Positions 17,765-27,035 of a stretch of DNA of 64,000 nt are shown here, piece after piece. The notes beneath the pieces are model-generated. The model was not told the origin of the DNA, made no database searches, and saw nothing but the letters and a program-made list of their open reading frames with translations. Origin of the DNA: Phytopseudomonas straminea (GTDB taxonomy: Bacteria; Pseudomonadota; Gammaproteobacteria; Pseudomonadales; Pseudomonadaceae); contig NZ_FOMO01000015.1 of assembly GCF_900112645.1 (NCBI RefSeq), positions 1 through 64,000 of the forward strand, in the 5' to 3' direction. The position numbers were made by a program, and so were the translations under genes. Within the stretch, counting starts at the first letter, position 1. Every line of letters starts with the position of its first letter.

Positions 17765-18468
17765 ACCTGCTGCTGCTCGAGGACGGTGACTTCATCGCCG
17801 CCGACCGGGTGCGCCTGAGCGGCCGGCGACTGACCCATCTCAACGATGTGCACCGCGCCGAGAACGGCGATACCTTGCGTGTCGGCCGCCTCGGCGGGCA
17901 GATGGGCCGCGGCCAGTTGCTGCAGCTCGATGCCACGAGCGCGGAACTGCAGGTCGCCTTCGACCAGCCGCCACCGGCCAAACTGCCGATCACCCTGCTG
18001 CTCGCCCTGCCGCGCCCGAAGATGCTCAAGCGCGTGCTGCAGAGCGTCAGCGCCATGGGCGTGCCGCGGCTGGTGCTGCTCAACAGCTACCGGGTGGAGA
18101 AAAGCTTCTGGCAGACACCCTTTCTGGAACCGGAAGCGATTCGCGAGCAGCTGATCCTCGGCCTGGAGCAGGCCCGCGATACCGTGCTGCCCGAGGTGAT
18201 CATCGAGAAGCGCTTCAAGCCTTTCGTCGAAGATCGCCTGCCGCAGCTGGCCGCCGGCACGCTCGGCCTGACCGGGCACCCCGGCGACTACCCGGCCTGC
18301 CCACGCGCCGTTCAGCAATCGGTAACCCTGGCCATCGGCCCGGAAGGCGGCTGGATTCCCTACGAAGTGGACAAGCTGGCCGAGGCCGGTCTCAAGCCGG
18401 TGCAGCTGGGGGAGCGGATCTTGCGGGTGGAGACGGCGGTGACGGCGCTATTGGCTCGGTTGTTCTGA
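17761..18468 (+). CDS. rsmE: 16S rRNA (uracil1498-N3)-methyltransferase RsmE
   Basis: The 235-residue SPOUT methyltransferase has an N-terminal PUA-like part and a C-terminal knot with [17 protein letters not shown] and [19 protein letters not shown], the RsmE hallmark. It methylates U1498 in the small-subunit decoding region. It is translationally coupled to tatC by a 4-bp overlap, as in other Pseudomonas genomes. Confidence 0.96.
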   Translation: MNLLLLEDGDFIAADRVRLSGRRLTHLNDVHRAENGDTLRVGRLGGQMGRGQLLQLDATSAELQVAFDQPPPAKLPITLLLALPRPKMLKRVLQSVSAMGVPRLVLLNSYRVEKSFWQTPFLEPEAIREQLILGLEQARDTVLPEVIIEKRFKPFVEDRLPQLAAGTLGLTGHPGDYPACPRAVQQSVTLAIGPEGGWIPYEVDKLAEAGLKPVQLGERILRVETAVTALLARLF

Positions 18469-18518
18469 GCGGTAGCTCGAGGGCGCCTCAAGGGCGAGAG
18501 CGGCCTTTCGCGTAATCC

Positions 18519-18584
18519 GTAGGAGGGGCTTTAGCCCCGAGCTCTTTGCACCCTAATACTGCTCGGGGCTAAAGCCCCTCCTAC
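18519..18584. repeat. Long intergenic hairpin, GTAGGAGGGGCTTTAGCC family
   Basis: A perfect 24-bp stem (18519-18542 with 18561-18584) encloses an 18-base loop. A close copy lies at 57411-57475, and similarity between the two continues about 40 bp beyond the right arm. It sits 50 bp after rsmE and may also stabilise or end that transcript. Confidence 0.9.
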
Positions 18585-18732
18585 AAAAGCAGCAGCACCT
18601 GATGTCCGCTCCTGCCTTACCAAAGCCATCGCTTATCAACGGGACATCCGGTAACGCCTTGCCCCAAGCAGCCATTTGGCGCCAGCATGCGCTCTGCCTA
18701 TGATGAATACCTCGCGCCCTCAAGGAGCTGTC

Positions 18733-19626
18733 ATGCGCCGTCTGCTCACCGGCATCACCGTCATCCTGCTGTTGCTGCTCAACACGCTGATCCTCATCGG
18801 GCCGATGATGCTCATCGCCCTCGGCAAGTTCGTGCTGCCCGGCCAGGCGCTGAAGGCGGCCTGCTCGCGTCAGGTTATGCATATCGCCGAAGCCTGGGCG
18901 GAGAACTGCAAGCGCATCTTTGCGGCGCTCACGCCGACCCAGTGGGATATCCGCGGCAACGCCGAGCTGCGTCAGGACACCTCCTACCTGGTCATCAGCA
19001 ACCACCAGTCGTGGGTCGACATTCCCGCACTGGTGCAAGCCTTCAACCGCAAGACGCCTTACTTCAAGTTCTTCCTCAAGCAGCAGCTGATCTGGGTGCC
19101 GTTTCTCGGCCTGGCGTTCTGGGCGCTGGATTACCCCTTCATGAAGCGCTACAGCAAGGCCAAGCTGGAGAAGCACCCGCACCTCAAGGGTCAGGACCTG
19201 GAAATCACCCGCCGCGCCTGCGAGAAATTCCGGGATCTGCCGGTTACCGTGGTCAACTACCTGGAAGGCACGCGCTTCACCCCCGCCAAGCAGGCCCAGC
19301 AGGGCTCGCCCTATCAGCACCTGCTTAAGCCCAAGGCCGGCGGGGTGGCCTTCGTACTCGCGGCCCTGGGCGAGCAGCTCGACGCGATTCTGGATGTCAC
19401 CATCGTTTATGCCGAGGACACGCCGCCCGGTTTCTGGAAGCTGATCAGCGGCCAGGTGCCAAAGGTCATCATGGATATCCGCACGCGGCCGCTGGAGCCG
19501 GCGCTGTGGCAGGGTGACTACCAGAACGACCCGGACTTCCGCCTGTACGTGCAGGACTGGGTCAGCGGCTTGTGGGAGGAGAAGGATGCGCTGATCACCC
19601 GATTGAAGCAGGAAGCCAAGGGCTGA
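18733..19626 (+). CDS. Lysophospholipid-type acyltransferase (YihG-like, PlsC family)
   Basis: From the ATG at 18733 (MRRLLTGITVILLLL) the product has 297 residues; an upstream in-frame ATG at 18676 would add 19 non-hydrophobic residues and is less likely. An N-terminal membrane helix precedes the acyltransferase core with HX4D in SNHQSWVDI and the EGTR block in YLEGTRFTP. The C-terminus resembles YihG-type acyltransferases. It likely acylates lysophosphatidic acid or a related acceptor at the inner membrane. The gene stands alone between hairpin repeats. Confidence 0.88.
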   Translation: MRRLLTGITVILLLLLNTLILIGPMMLIALGKFVLPGQALKAACSRQVMHIAEAWAENCKRIFAALTPTQWDIRGNAELRQDTSYLVISNHQSWVDIPALVQAFNRKTPYFKFFLKQQLIWVPFLGLAFWALDYPFMKRYSKAKLEKHPHLKGQDLEITRRACEKFRDLPVTVVNYLEGTRFTPAKQAQQGSPYQHLLKPKAGGVAFVLAALGEQLDAILDVTIVYAEDTPPGFWKLISGQVPKVIMDIRTRPLEPALWQGDYQNDPDFRLYVQDWVSGLWEEKDALITRLKQEAKG

Positions 19627-19702
19627 TCCTGTCTATGACCTCTCGGCCCAGACTTGGTCATATTGGCAAAAAATTTGCGAGAGCGGCCATCGGTGCAGTA
19701 CC

Positions 19703-19754
19703 TGTGGGAGCGGGCCATGCCCGCGATTTTTCGCGCGCATGGCCCGCTCCCACA
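19703..19754. repeat. Intergenic hairpin, TGTGGGAGCGGGCCATGCCC family
   Basis: The left arm starts at 19703 and the right arm ends at 19754, pairing TGTGGGAGCGGGCCATG with its near-perfect complement. Related copies are at 40872-40921 and, as a single arm, 48377-48406. Confidence 0.85.
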
Positions 19755-19827
19755 ATAGATCGGTGACGGCCGCTTTTGCCTTGTACCTGCCGCTTCAGGC
19801 ACTAATCGTAAACAGGAAACGACTGCA

Positions 19828-20262
19828 TCAGTCCGGCAGGATCATATGGCCGGCTTCGTCGAGCGGCGCGAAGGGATTGTGCGCCAGTTCCCAGAGATGG
19901 CCGTCCGGGTCGGCGAAGTAACCCGAGTAACCACCCCAGAACACCTTCTCCGGCGCCTTGACCTGCCGCGCTCCCGAGGCGACAGCGAGCGCCATGGCGG
20001 CGTCGACGGCCTCGGGGCTTTCCAGATTGTGCGCCAGGGTAATGCCGGAAAAGCCCACTGGCGCTGCTTCAGGCAGATTGGCGTCCTTCGCCAGCTCGTC
20101 GCGCGAGAACAACCCCAGGGCAAGGCCCTTGAGCTTGATGAACACGATCTGTTCCTGGGACGCGGACGAGCGCGTCCAGCCCAGGCGCTCGTAGAAGGCG
20201 GCGCTGGCCTGTACATCGGCCACGCCCAGGGTGATCAGGGAAATCCGTCGGTCAAAGCTCAT
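19828..20262 (-). CDS. VOC-family (glyoxalase-like) protein
   Basis: The 144-residue protein contains two beta-alpha-beta-beta-beta modules of the vicinal oxygen chelate fold: SLITLGVADVQASAAFYERLGW near the start and YSGYFADPDGHLWELAHNP near the end. The latter is typical of bleomycin-resistance/dioxygenase-like subfamily members. A substrate cannot be named. It lies downstream of fdhA on the same strand but is separated by a repeat array and a terminator, so it is likely independent. Confidence 0.85.
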   Translation of the reverse strand: MSFDRRISLITLGVADVQASAAFYERLGWTRSSASQEQIVFIKLKGLALGLFSRDELAKDANLPEAAPVGFSGITLAHNLESPEAVDAAMALAVASGARQVKAPEKVFWGGYSGYFADPDGHLWELAHNPFAPLDEAGHMILPD

Positions 20263-20326
20263 GAGGTGCTCCTTGCAGGTCGAGCCTGACAGGGTAGCAG
20301 CCGAACCGGCCGTCGAAAGAAAAAGG

Positions 20327-20440
20327 TGATCGTTCCCGCGCTCTGCGTGGGAACGCGTTGGCAGGACGCTCTGCGTCCGTACCGTAAATCGTGACGCATA
20401 GCGTCACGGGCGGAATGCCCACGCAGAGCGCGGGCACGAT
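20327..20440. repeat. Cloverleaf-like nested hairpin array
   Basis: Outer arms (about 20329-20350 and 20418-20440, core CCCGCGCTCTGCGTGGG) pair with each other and enclose two further hairpins, GGACGCTCTGCGTCC at 20364-20378 and GTGACGCATAGCGTCAC at 20391-20407. Modules of the same family recur at 44923-44992 and 57271-57354. Confidence 0.85.
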
Positions 20441-20443
20441 CAG

Positions 20444-20476
20444 CAAGAAAAAGCGGAGCCCTTGGGCTCCGCTTTT
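20444..20476 (-). terminator. Terminator after fdhA
   Basis: A 13-bp perfect stem (20449-20461 with 20464-20476) with a 2-base loop ends in a T run on the minus strand (TTTTTCTTG). It lies just past the fdhA stop at 20482. Confidence 0.88.
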
Positions 20477-20481
20477 CAGCT

Positions 20482-21681
20482 TCAGGCGGCGCTGAAGGTC
20501 TTGTGCGGGTCGATGACGAATTTCTTCGGCACGCCGGCATCGAACTCGCCGTAACCGCGCGGAGCGTCGTCCAGGCTGATCACCTGTACGCCAACCACTT
20601 CGGCGATGTTGATGCGGTCCCACATGATGGCCTGCATCAATGCACGGTTGTATTTCATCACCGGGGTCTGGCCGGTGTGGAAGCTGTGCGACTTGGCCCA
20701 GCCGAGGCCGAAACGGATGCTCAGGCTGCCGATCTTGGCTGCCGCGTCCACCGCGCCCGGATCTTCGGTGACATACAGGCCGGGGATACCGATCTTGCCG
20801 GCCACGCGAGTGACCTGCATCAGCGAGTTGAGTACGGTGGCCGGTGCTTCGTGCTGGGCACCCGCATGGCCATGACCGCGGGCCTCGAAGCCCACCGCGT
20901 CGACGGCGCAATCGACTTCCGGCTCACCGAGCAGGTCGGCGATCTGTTCGTGCAGCGGGGTGTCCTTGGACAGGTCGGCGATTTCGAAACCCTGGGCCTT
21001 GGCATGGGCCAGGCGCACCGGGTTGACGTCACCGACGATTACCACCGCGGCGCCGAGCAGGCGCGCCGAGGCGGCGGCGGCCAGACCGACCGGGCCGGCA
21101 CCGGCCACGTATACGGTGGAGCCCGGGCCAACACCGGCGGTCACCGCGCCGTGATAGCCGGTGGGCAGAATGTCGGATAGGCAGGTCAGATCGCGGATCT
21201 TCTCCATGGCCTTGTCGCGGTCCGGCAGCTTGAGCAGGTTGAAGTCGGCGTAAGGCACCAGCACGTACTCGGCCTGGCCGCCGGTCCAGTCGCCCATGTC
21301 GACGTAGCCGTAGGCGCCGCCGGCACGGGCCGGGTTGACGGTCAGGCACACACCGGTGTGCTGCTCTTTACAGGAGCGGCAACGGCCGCAGGCGACGTTG
21401 AACGGAACGGAAACCAGATCACCGATCTTCAGGCTTTCGACGTCGCTACCCTTCTCGACCACCTCGCCGGTGATCTCGTGGCCGAGCACCAGGCCGACCT
21501 GAGCGGTGGTACGGCCACGCACCATGTGCTGGTCGGAGCCGCAGATATTGGTGGAAACGACCTTGAGGATGACGCCGTGCTCGATCTTGCGACCGCGCGG
21601 ATCCTGCATCTTCGGATAGTCGATCTTCTGGACTTCGACCTTGCCTGTGCCGAGATAGACGACACCGCGATTACCAGACAT
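20482..21681 (-). CDS. fdhA: Glutathione-independent formaldehyde dehydrogenase
   Basis: The start at 21681 gives 399 residues beginning MSGNRGVVYLGTGKVEVQ, the family length; an upstream methionine at 21756 is not needed. Zinc-dependent alcohol-dehydrogenase features are present: catalytic-zinc region NICGSDQHMVRG and GHEITGEVV, structural-zinc region CGRCRSCKEQHTGVC, and Rossmann loop VAGAGPVGLAAA. It oxidises formaldehyde to formate with tightly bound NAD. Its place after soxBDAG and purU fits removal of formaldehyde made by sarcosine oxidation. Confidence 0.95.
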   Translation of the reverse strand: MSGNRGVVYLGTGKVEVQKIDYPKMQDPRGRKIEHGVILKVVSTNICGSDQHMVRGRTTAQVGLVLGHEITGEVVEKGSDVESLKIGDLVSVPFNVACGRCRSCKEQHTGVCLTVNPARAGGAYGYVDMGDWTGGQAEYVLVPYADFNLLKLPDRDKAMEKIRDLTCLSDILPTGYHGAVTAGVGPGSTVYVAGAGPVGLAAAASARLLGAAVVIVGDVNPVRLAHAKAQGFEIADLSKDTPLHEQIADLLGEPEVDCAVDAVGFEARGHGHAGAQHEAPATVLNSLMQVTRVAGKIGIPGLYVTEDPGAVDAAAKIGSLSIRFGLGWAKSHSFHTGQTPVMKYNRALMQAIMWDRINIAEVVGVQVISLDDAPRGYGEFDAGVPKKFVIDPHKTFSAA

Positions 21682-21899
21682 ATGAATCTCCTTTCTTCTT
21701 GTGGATGCAAGGCGCGTAGGTCTTGCAATGGAGTATTGAAGCGTCTGTCTCGGCACCCGCCGGTAAGGGCAGGACGGCTACCGAGCTGTCGCGCTGACGG
21801 TGAGGGCAGCGCGAATGGTCTAGCCAGACTAGCTAGCGTGTGGCGCGGCCGCGGATGCAAAACCGACAGCCGCCGTTCTCTGTGCGGCACCGCCTCCGG

Positions 21900-22757
21900 T
21901 TAAAGGACTACGGTGCGATTGGCGTTGAGGAATACCCGCCGTTCGAGGAAGTAACCGACTGCGCGGGCCAGGGTCAGGCATTCGATATCGCGGCCTTTTG
22001 CCACCAGATCCTCGGGGTAGTGCGCATGATCGACGCTTTCCACCCCCTGGGTGATGATCGGGCCTTCGTCCAGATCGTTGTTGATGAAGTGCGCCGTGGC
22101 GCCGACCAGCTTGACGCCCTTCTGGTACGCCTGGTGGTACGGCTTGGCGCCTTTGAAGCCGGGCAGCAGCGAGTGGTGGATGTTTATCGCCCGACCGTCC
22201 AGCTTGCGGCACAGATCGGCGGACAGCACCTGCATGTAGCGGGCAAGCACCACCAGTTCGGCGCCGGTGTCCTCGACCACCTGCATCACCCGGCGCTCCT
22301 GGGCGGGTTTGTCGTTGGGGTCGAGAGGAAAGTGGTGGTACGGAATGCCGTGCCAGTCAGCGAGCGGCTTGAGGTCGGGGTGGTTGGAGACGATGGCGGT
22401 GATGTCCATCGGCAACTGGCCGGTGCGCTGGCGATAGAGCAGGTCGTTGAGGCAGTGGTCGGCCTTGGACACCATGATCACCACCTTGGCGCGGTAGCCC
22501 GGTGGCGTCAGCTCGGTGCGCATGTCGAACGGCGCAGTGCGCTCGTTCAGGCCGGCGAGGAAGGTCGCTTCGTCGAAATCGGCCTGGGTGCGAAATTCCA
22601 CCCGAATGAAGAAGCGGCTGGCCAGGCGGTCATCGAAGCTGTGGTGCTCGGTGACGTAGCAGCCCTGCTCGAACAGGTAGCGGGTCACCACATCCACGGT
22701 GCCCAGGAGGCTCGGGCAGTGTGCGGTGAGAATCCAGGTGTCGGGGGTGCGGCTCAT
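21900..22757 (-). CDS. purU: Formyltetrahydrofolate deformylase PurU
   Basis: The 285-residue enzyme has an N-terminal ACT domain (residues about 7-85) and a C-terminal formyltransferase-fold domain with HHSLLPGFKGAKPYHQAYQ and the hydrolase-type GATAHFINNDLDEGPII. It hydrolyses 10-formyl-THF to THF and formate, freeing folate for methylene-THF made by sarcosine oxidase. It lies between soxG and fdhA on the same strand, as in P. aeruginosa. Confidence 0.95.
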   Translation of the reverse strand: MSRTPDTWILTAHCPSLLGTVDVVTRYLFEQGCYVTEHHSFDDRLASRFFIRVEFRTQADFDEATFLAGLNERTAPFDMRTELTPPGYRAKVVIMVSKADHCLNDLLYRQRTGQLPMDITAIVSNHPDLKPLADWHGIPYHHFPLDPNDKPAQERRVMQVVEDTGAELVVLARYMQVLSADLCRKLDGRAINIHHSLLPGFKGAKPYHQAYQKGVKLVGATAHFINNDLDEGPIITQGVESVDHAHYPEDLVAKGRDIECLTLARAVGYFLERRVFLNANRTVVL

Positions 22758-23017
22758 GAAAGCGATTCCTTATGCAGATCGCTCCCATGCGCCGACCGGC
22801 AGTGCACGACGGGGAGCGTCGTTGGCTGCGCTTGTGCGCAGCCTTTGGGAGTGGTGAAGCAAAGCAGGAGCGGGGTCTGTACTCGATAATGTGAGAGCGG
22901 GCATGCCCCCCAGTCACTTAGGGTGGATGACGCTTCACCTACGCGGCCCGACCCATCCACCCTTGCGATCCCAAGGTGGACGAAAAAAGCGTCGTCCACC
23001 CTACGGTTCCAACGTCC
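22758..23017. other. Intergenic region with GTGGA inverted repeats
   Basis: The 260 bp between soxG and purU hold an AAGGTGGACG / CGTCCACCCT hairpin at about 22973-23001 and a related single arm near 22920. No gene is seen. Confidence 0.5.
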
Positions 23018-23647
23018 TCAAGCCTCCACAGCCAACCCGTACTCGGCGCTGGCATCCTGCAGCCACAGCCAGAAATAGTCGGAGAAGCTGCGGCGGATCA
23101 GCAGTTCCCAGGTCTCCTCGCCGGTACGGCGGATAACCAGCTGGGATTTGGCGAACACGGTGCCGACGGCTTTGCCCACCGGGAAGTTCTTGGGGTGCAC
23201 GTCGTAGCTGCTGGATTTCATCAGCAGCTCGCGCACCTTCGGCCCGGACAGCTCCAGCAGGGTCTGCCCGCCGCTGACGTTGACCACCGAGATGTGCTGG
23301 CCATCCAGAGCGGCGCGCAGCTTGCCCTCTACTTCGAACTCGCTGCCGCCAGGCACGATCAGCAGCCATTCATCCGGGCCCAGCCATTGCAGCGAAGTGT
23401 CGCCGTTGGCCACCAGGGTCAGTGCACTCGGCAGTTCCAGGCCCAGGGCCTTGTGCACGCCGCCGGCGAAGTTGGCATCGGCGGCGTCACCGCGCAGTAC
23501 CAGATGGCCCAGCAGTTTCTTCTCGCGCAGCGTCACCCCGGCGCCGGCGCGGCCCTTGCCGGCCAGTTCGTGCAGGCCGGCGTGGTGCAGCGGCGATTGC
23601 CCGGCGATGTCGTCGGGGCGTTGCTTGTAGACGTTGACGTTAGACAT
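23018..23647 (-). CDS. soxG: Sarcosine oxidase gamma subunit
   Basis: The start at 23647 (MSNVNVYKQRPDDIAG) gives 209 residues and overlaps the soxA stop by 8 bp. The sequence resembles a reduced aminomethyltransferase (GcvT-like) fold, with GDTSLQWLGPDEWLLIVPGG and LLELSGPKVRELL. It is the structural gamma subunit of the four-subunit sarcosine oxidase that converts sarcosine to glycine with H2O2 and methylene-THF or formaldehyde. Confidence 0.93.
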   Translation of the reverse strand: MSNVNVYKQRPDDIAGQSPLHHAGLHELAGKGRAGAGVTLREKKLLGHLVLRGDAADANFAGGVHKALGLELPSALTLVANGDTSLQWLGPDEWLLIVPGGSEFEVEGKLRAALDGQHISVVNVSGGQTLLELSGPKVRELLMKSSSYDVHPKNFPVGKAVGTVFAKSQLVIRRTGEETWELLIRRSFSDYFWLWLQDASAEYGLAVEA

Positions 23648-26600
23648 TCTGGCGGTCCCCTTTCGGGTCATAGAACACGGGACTGACGATTTCGGCTTCG
23701 ATCACGCTGCCATCGACCAGCGGCGCGAACACCCGCTCGCCGATGCGCTTGAGGCCGCCACGAACCAGGGCCATGGCGAAGGAATGGCCCATCGCGGCGC
23801 TCATGTAGCTGGAGGTGACGTGGCCGACCATGGTCATTGGAATCGACTGCTTGGGATCGAACACCAGCTGCGCACCTTCGGGCAGCACCTTGTTCGGATC
23901 CACCGGCTTGAGGCCGATCAGCTGCTTGCGGTTTTCCTTGAGGCAGTCCTCACGGTTCATGCCGCGCCAGCCGATCCAGGAGAACGGCTTGGTACGACCC
24001 ACGCACCAGCCCATGCCCAGGTCGTCCGGGGTGACCGAGCCGTCGGTGTCCTGGCCGACGATGATGAAGCCCTTCTCGGCGCGCAGCACGTGCATGGTCT
24101 CGGTGCCGTAAGGCGTCAGGCCGTGTTTCTTGCCGGCCTCGGCGATCTGCTCGAGCACGCCCAGGGCGTAGTCGGCCTGCACGTTGACTTCGTAGGAGAG
24201 CTCACCGGTGAAGGAGATGCGGAACACGCGAGCCGGCACGCCGCCGACCTTGCCTTCCTTCCAGGTCATGAACGGGAAGGCGTCCTTGTCCAGGTCGATG
24301 TCGGTGACTTCGGCCAACAGCTTGCGGCTGTTGGGGCCGGACAGGGTCATGGTCGCCCAGTGGTCGGTGACCGAGGTGAAGTACACCTTCAGCTCCGGCC
24401 ATTCGGTCTGGTGGTAGATTTCCAGCCACTCCAGCACGCGGCCGGCGCCGCCTGTGGTGGTGGTCATGACGAAATGGTTGTCGGCCAGACAGGCGGTGAC
24501 GCCGTCGTCGAAGACCATGCCGTCTTCCTTGCACATCAGGCCGTAGCGGGCCTTGCCTACGTCCAGCTTGGTCCAGGCGTTGGTGTACACGCGGTTGAGG
24601 AACTGGCGGGCATCCGGGCCCTGGATGTCGATCTTGCCGAGGGTCGAGGCGTCGAGAATGCCCACCGCATTACGCACGGCCTTGCACTCGCGGGCCACGG
24701 CGGCGTGCATGTCCTCACCGTTCTTCGGGAAGTACCAGGGGCGTTTCCACTGGCCGACGTCCTCGAACTCAGCGCCCTGCTGCAGGTGCCACTTCTGCAG
24801 AGCGGTGTAGCGTTTGGGCTCGAACAGCTCACCACAGTGACGGCCGGCGATGGCGCCGAAGGTCACCGGGGTGTAGTTCGGGCGGAACATGGTGGTGCCC
24901 ATTTCGCTGATGCTGATGCCCAGCGAGCGGGCGGCGATGGCCAGACCGTTGATGTTGCCCAGTTTGCCCTGATCGGTACCGAAGCCCAGCGCGGTGTAGC
25001 GCTTGACGTGCTCGACCGACTCGAAGCCCTCGCGGGTGGCCAGCTCGATGCCGGCGGCAGTGACGTCGTTCTGCTGATCGACGAACTGCTTCGGCGCCCG
25101 CGAGGTGCCTTTATCGTGCGGCACCTGGAACAGCGCGACCGAGGCTTCCTCGATGCGCTTCTCGGCTTTCGGCAGGGTGCCGGTGACCGGTTGGAAGCCC
25201 GCATCGGCAGCCGCCTTGGCGCCGGCCTCGAAACCATCGGCGAGGCTGTCGCCCATGCCGAACACACCGTTGACGGCACCGGCGCAGTAACGCTTCTGGA
25301 AGCCTTCACCGGGTACGAAAGCGAGGATGTCCTCGCGCCACACCGGGCGGCCGCCCAGGTGCGAGGCCAGGTGCACCACCGGGCTGTAGCCGCCGGAGCT
25401 GACGATCAGGTCGCAATCAACGGTCTCGCCTGGGCTGGTGACCTTGTGCTTGGCGGCGTCGATGGCGCAGATGCGCGCACCGGTGACGCGCTTGCTGCCG
25501 CGCGCTTCGACCACGGCGCTGCCGGTGAGCACCCGCACGCCACGCCGGCGCGCTTCCTCGACCCAGCTGCCGCGCGGGTTGTTGCGCGCGTCGGCAACGG
25601 CCACCACCTGGCGGCCGGCATCGAGCCAGTCGAGTACCACGCGGTAGGCGTAATCGTTGTTGGTCGACAGCACCAGCTTCTGGCCAGGCGCCACGCCGTA
25701 GCGGCGCACGTAGGTCGACACGGCGTCGGCCAGCATGTTGCCGGGCACGTCATTGTTGCCGTACACCAGCGGGCGCTCGTGGGCGCCGGTGGCCAATACC
25801 ACGCGGCCGGCACGCACACGGTGCAGGCGCTGACGCGGCTGGCCCATGGGTGCGACTTCGCCGAGGTGGTCGGTGAGGCGCTGGTGAATGGTCAGGAAGT
25901 TGTGGTCGTGGTAGCCGTTGACCGTGGCGCGCGGCAGCAGGGTCACTTCCGGCATGCCTTCCAGCTCGGCGATGGCCTTGGCGGCCCAGTCGGCGGCCGG
26001 CATGTCGTCGAGCATCTCGCGGGTGGACAGCAGGCTGCCACCGAACTCTTCCTGCTCGTCGGCGAGGATCACCCGCGCGCCGCTACGACCGGCAGCCAAG
26101 GCTGCGGCCAGGCCGGCGGGACCTGCGCCGACCACCAGCACGTCGCAGTGCTGGTTCATGTAGTCGTAGATGTCCGGGTCGTTTTCCTTCGGCGAACGAC
26201 CGAGGCCGGCGGCCTTGCGGATGTACTTCTCGTAGGTCAGCCACAGGTTCTGCGGGTACATGAAGGTCTTGTAGTAGAACCCGGGCGGCATCATGCCGCC
26301 GCCGACCTTGCCGAGAATGCCCATCAGGTCGGTGTTCACGCTCGGCCAGCCGTTGGTGCTGGTGGCGGTCAGGTTCTGGTACAGCGCCTGCTGGGTGGCA
26401 CGCACGTTGGGGATCTGCGCGGCCTCGGTGGAGCCGATCTGCAGCACGGCATTGGGCTCTTCGGCACCGGCGGCGACGATGCCGCGCGGGCGCGAGTACT
26501 TGAAGCTGCGGCCGATCACGTCGACGCCGTTGGCCAGCAACGCGGCGGCCAGGGTGTCACCGGCGTAGCCCTGGTAGCTCTGGCCGTTGAAGTTGAAGGT

Positions 26601-26657
26601 CAGCGGCTGGCTGCGGTCGATGCGGCCACCCTGGGAAAGACGATTGACCTGGCTCAT
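23640..26657 (-). CDS. soxA: Sarcosine oxidase alpha subunit
   Basis: The 1005-residue protein has an N-terminal ferredoxin-like region (LTFNFNGQSYQGYAGDTLAA), a central NAD-binding flavoprotein part (DVLVVGAGPAGLAAALAAG and VLATGAHERPLVYG), and a C-terminal THF-binding aminomethyltransferase domain from about residue 600. This is the standard SoxA architecture; it binds NAD and passes the iminium intermediate to THF. The order soxB-soxD-soxA-soxG with short overlaps shows an operon. Confidence 0.97.
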   Translation of the reverse strand: MSQVNRLSQGGRIDRSQPLTFNFNGQSYQGYAGDTLAAALLANGVDVIGRSFKYSRPRGIVAAGAEEPNAVLQIGSTEAAQIPNVRATQQALYQNLTATSTNGWPSVNTDLMGILGKVGGGMMPPGFYYKTFMYPQNLWLTYEKYIRKAAGLGRSPKENDPDIYDYMNQHCDVLVVGAGPAGLAAALAAGRSGARVILADEQEEFGGSLLSTREMLDDMPAADWAAKAIAELEGMPEVTLLPRATVNGYHDHNFLTIHQRLTDHLGEVAPMGQPRQRLHRVRAGRVVLATGAHERPLVYGNNDVPGNMLADAVSTYVRRYGVAPGQKLVLSTNNDYAYRVVLDWLDAGRQVVAVADARNNPRGSWVEEARRRGVRVLTGSAVVEARGSKRVTGARICAIDAAKHKVTSPGETVDCDLIVSSGGYSPVVHLASHLGGRPVWREDILAFVPGEGFQKRYCAGAVNGVFGMGDSLADGFEAGAKAAADAGFQPVTGTLPKAEKRIEEASVALFQVPHDKGTSRAPKQFVDQQNDVTAAGIELATREGFESVEHVKRYTALGFGTDQGKLGNINGLAIAARSLGISISEMGTTMFRPNYTPVTFGAIAGRHCGELFEPKRYTALQKWHLQQGAEFEDVGQWKRPWYFPKNGEDMHAAVARECKAVRNAVGILDASTLGKIDIQGPDARQFLNRVYTNAWTKLDVGKARYGLMCKEDGMVFDDGVTACLADNHFVMTTTTGGAGRVLEWLEIYHQTEWPELKVYFTSVTDHWATMTLSGPNSRKLLAEVTDIDLDKDAFPFMTWKEGKVGGVPARVFRISFTGELSYEVNVQADYALGVLEQIAEAGKKHGLTPYGTETMHVLRAEKGFIIVGQDTDGSVTPDDLGMGWCVGRTKPFSWIGWRGMNREDCLKENRKQLIGLKPVDPNKVLPEGAQLVFDPKQSIPMTMVGHVTSSYMSAAMGHSFAMALVRGGLKRIGERVFAPLVDGSVIEAEIVSPVFYDPKGDRQNV

Positions 26658-26980
26658 GCCGTTACTCCTTGGTCAGCGGCCTTTTTCGCGGCGACGGTGG
26701 CCTCAGTCACGCTGGGGCGCTCGCCGATCTTGTAGGTTTCGAGAATCTCGTAGCTCACCGTGTGACGGGTGACGTTGAAGTACTGACGGCAGCCGGCGGC
26801 GTGAATCCACAGCTCGTGGTGGATGCCGCGCGGGTTGTCGCGGAAGAACAGGTACTCGCCCCACTCCTCGTCGGTGCAGGCGTTGGGGTCCAGCGGGCGG
26901 GCGATGTGTGCCTGGCCACCGGCGTGGAATTCTTCTTCGGAACGCAGTTCGCCACAGTGTGGGCAGAAGATGTGCAGCAT
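26654..26980 (-). CDS. soxD: Sarcosine oxidase delta subunit
   Basis: The 108-residue protein starts MLHIFCPHCGELRSEEEF with CPHC plus further Cys/His downstream (AAGCRQYFNVTRH) that bind zinc in this family. It overlaps soxA by 4 bp. It is the small structural subunit of heterotetrameric sarcosine oxidase. Confidence 0.95.
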   Translation of the reverse strand: MLHIFCPHCGELRSEEEFHAGGQAHIARPLDPNACTDEEWGEYLFFRDNPRGIHHELWIHAAGCRQYFNVTRHTVSYEILETYKIGERPSVTEATVAAKKAADQGVTA

Positions 26981-27035
26981 GTTCGGGACCTCCAGAAAAC
27001 CATCGTCCCTCTCTCAGCAAGAGAGGGCGCCTTAA

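Noticed and set aside
18519-18584. CRISPR array
   Set aside because: The repeats are paired inverted arms scattered singly, not regularly spaced direct repeats with unique spacers, and no cas genes are present.
23634-26735. 1033-codon plus-strand open frame opposite soxA
   Set aside because: It mirrors the codon pattern of soxA, whose domains are unambiguous, and has low-complexity composition typical of antisense frames in high-GC DNA.
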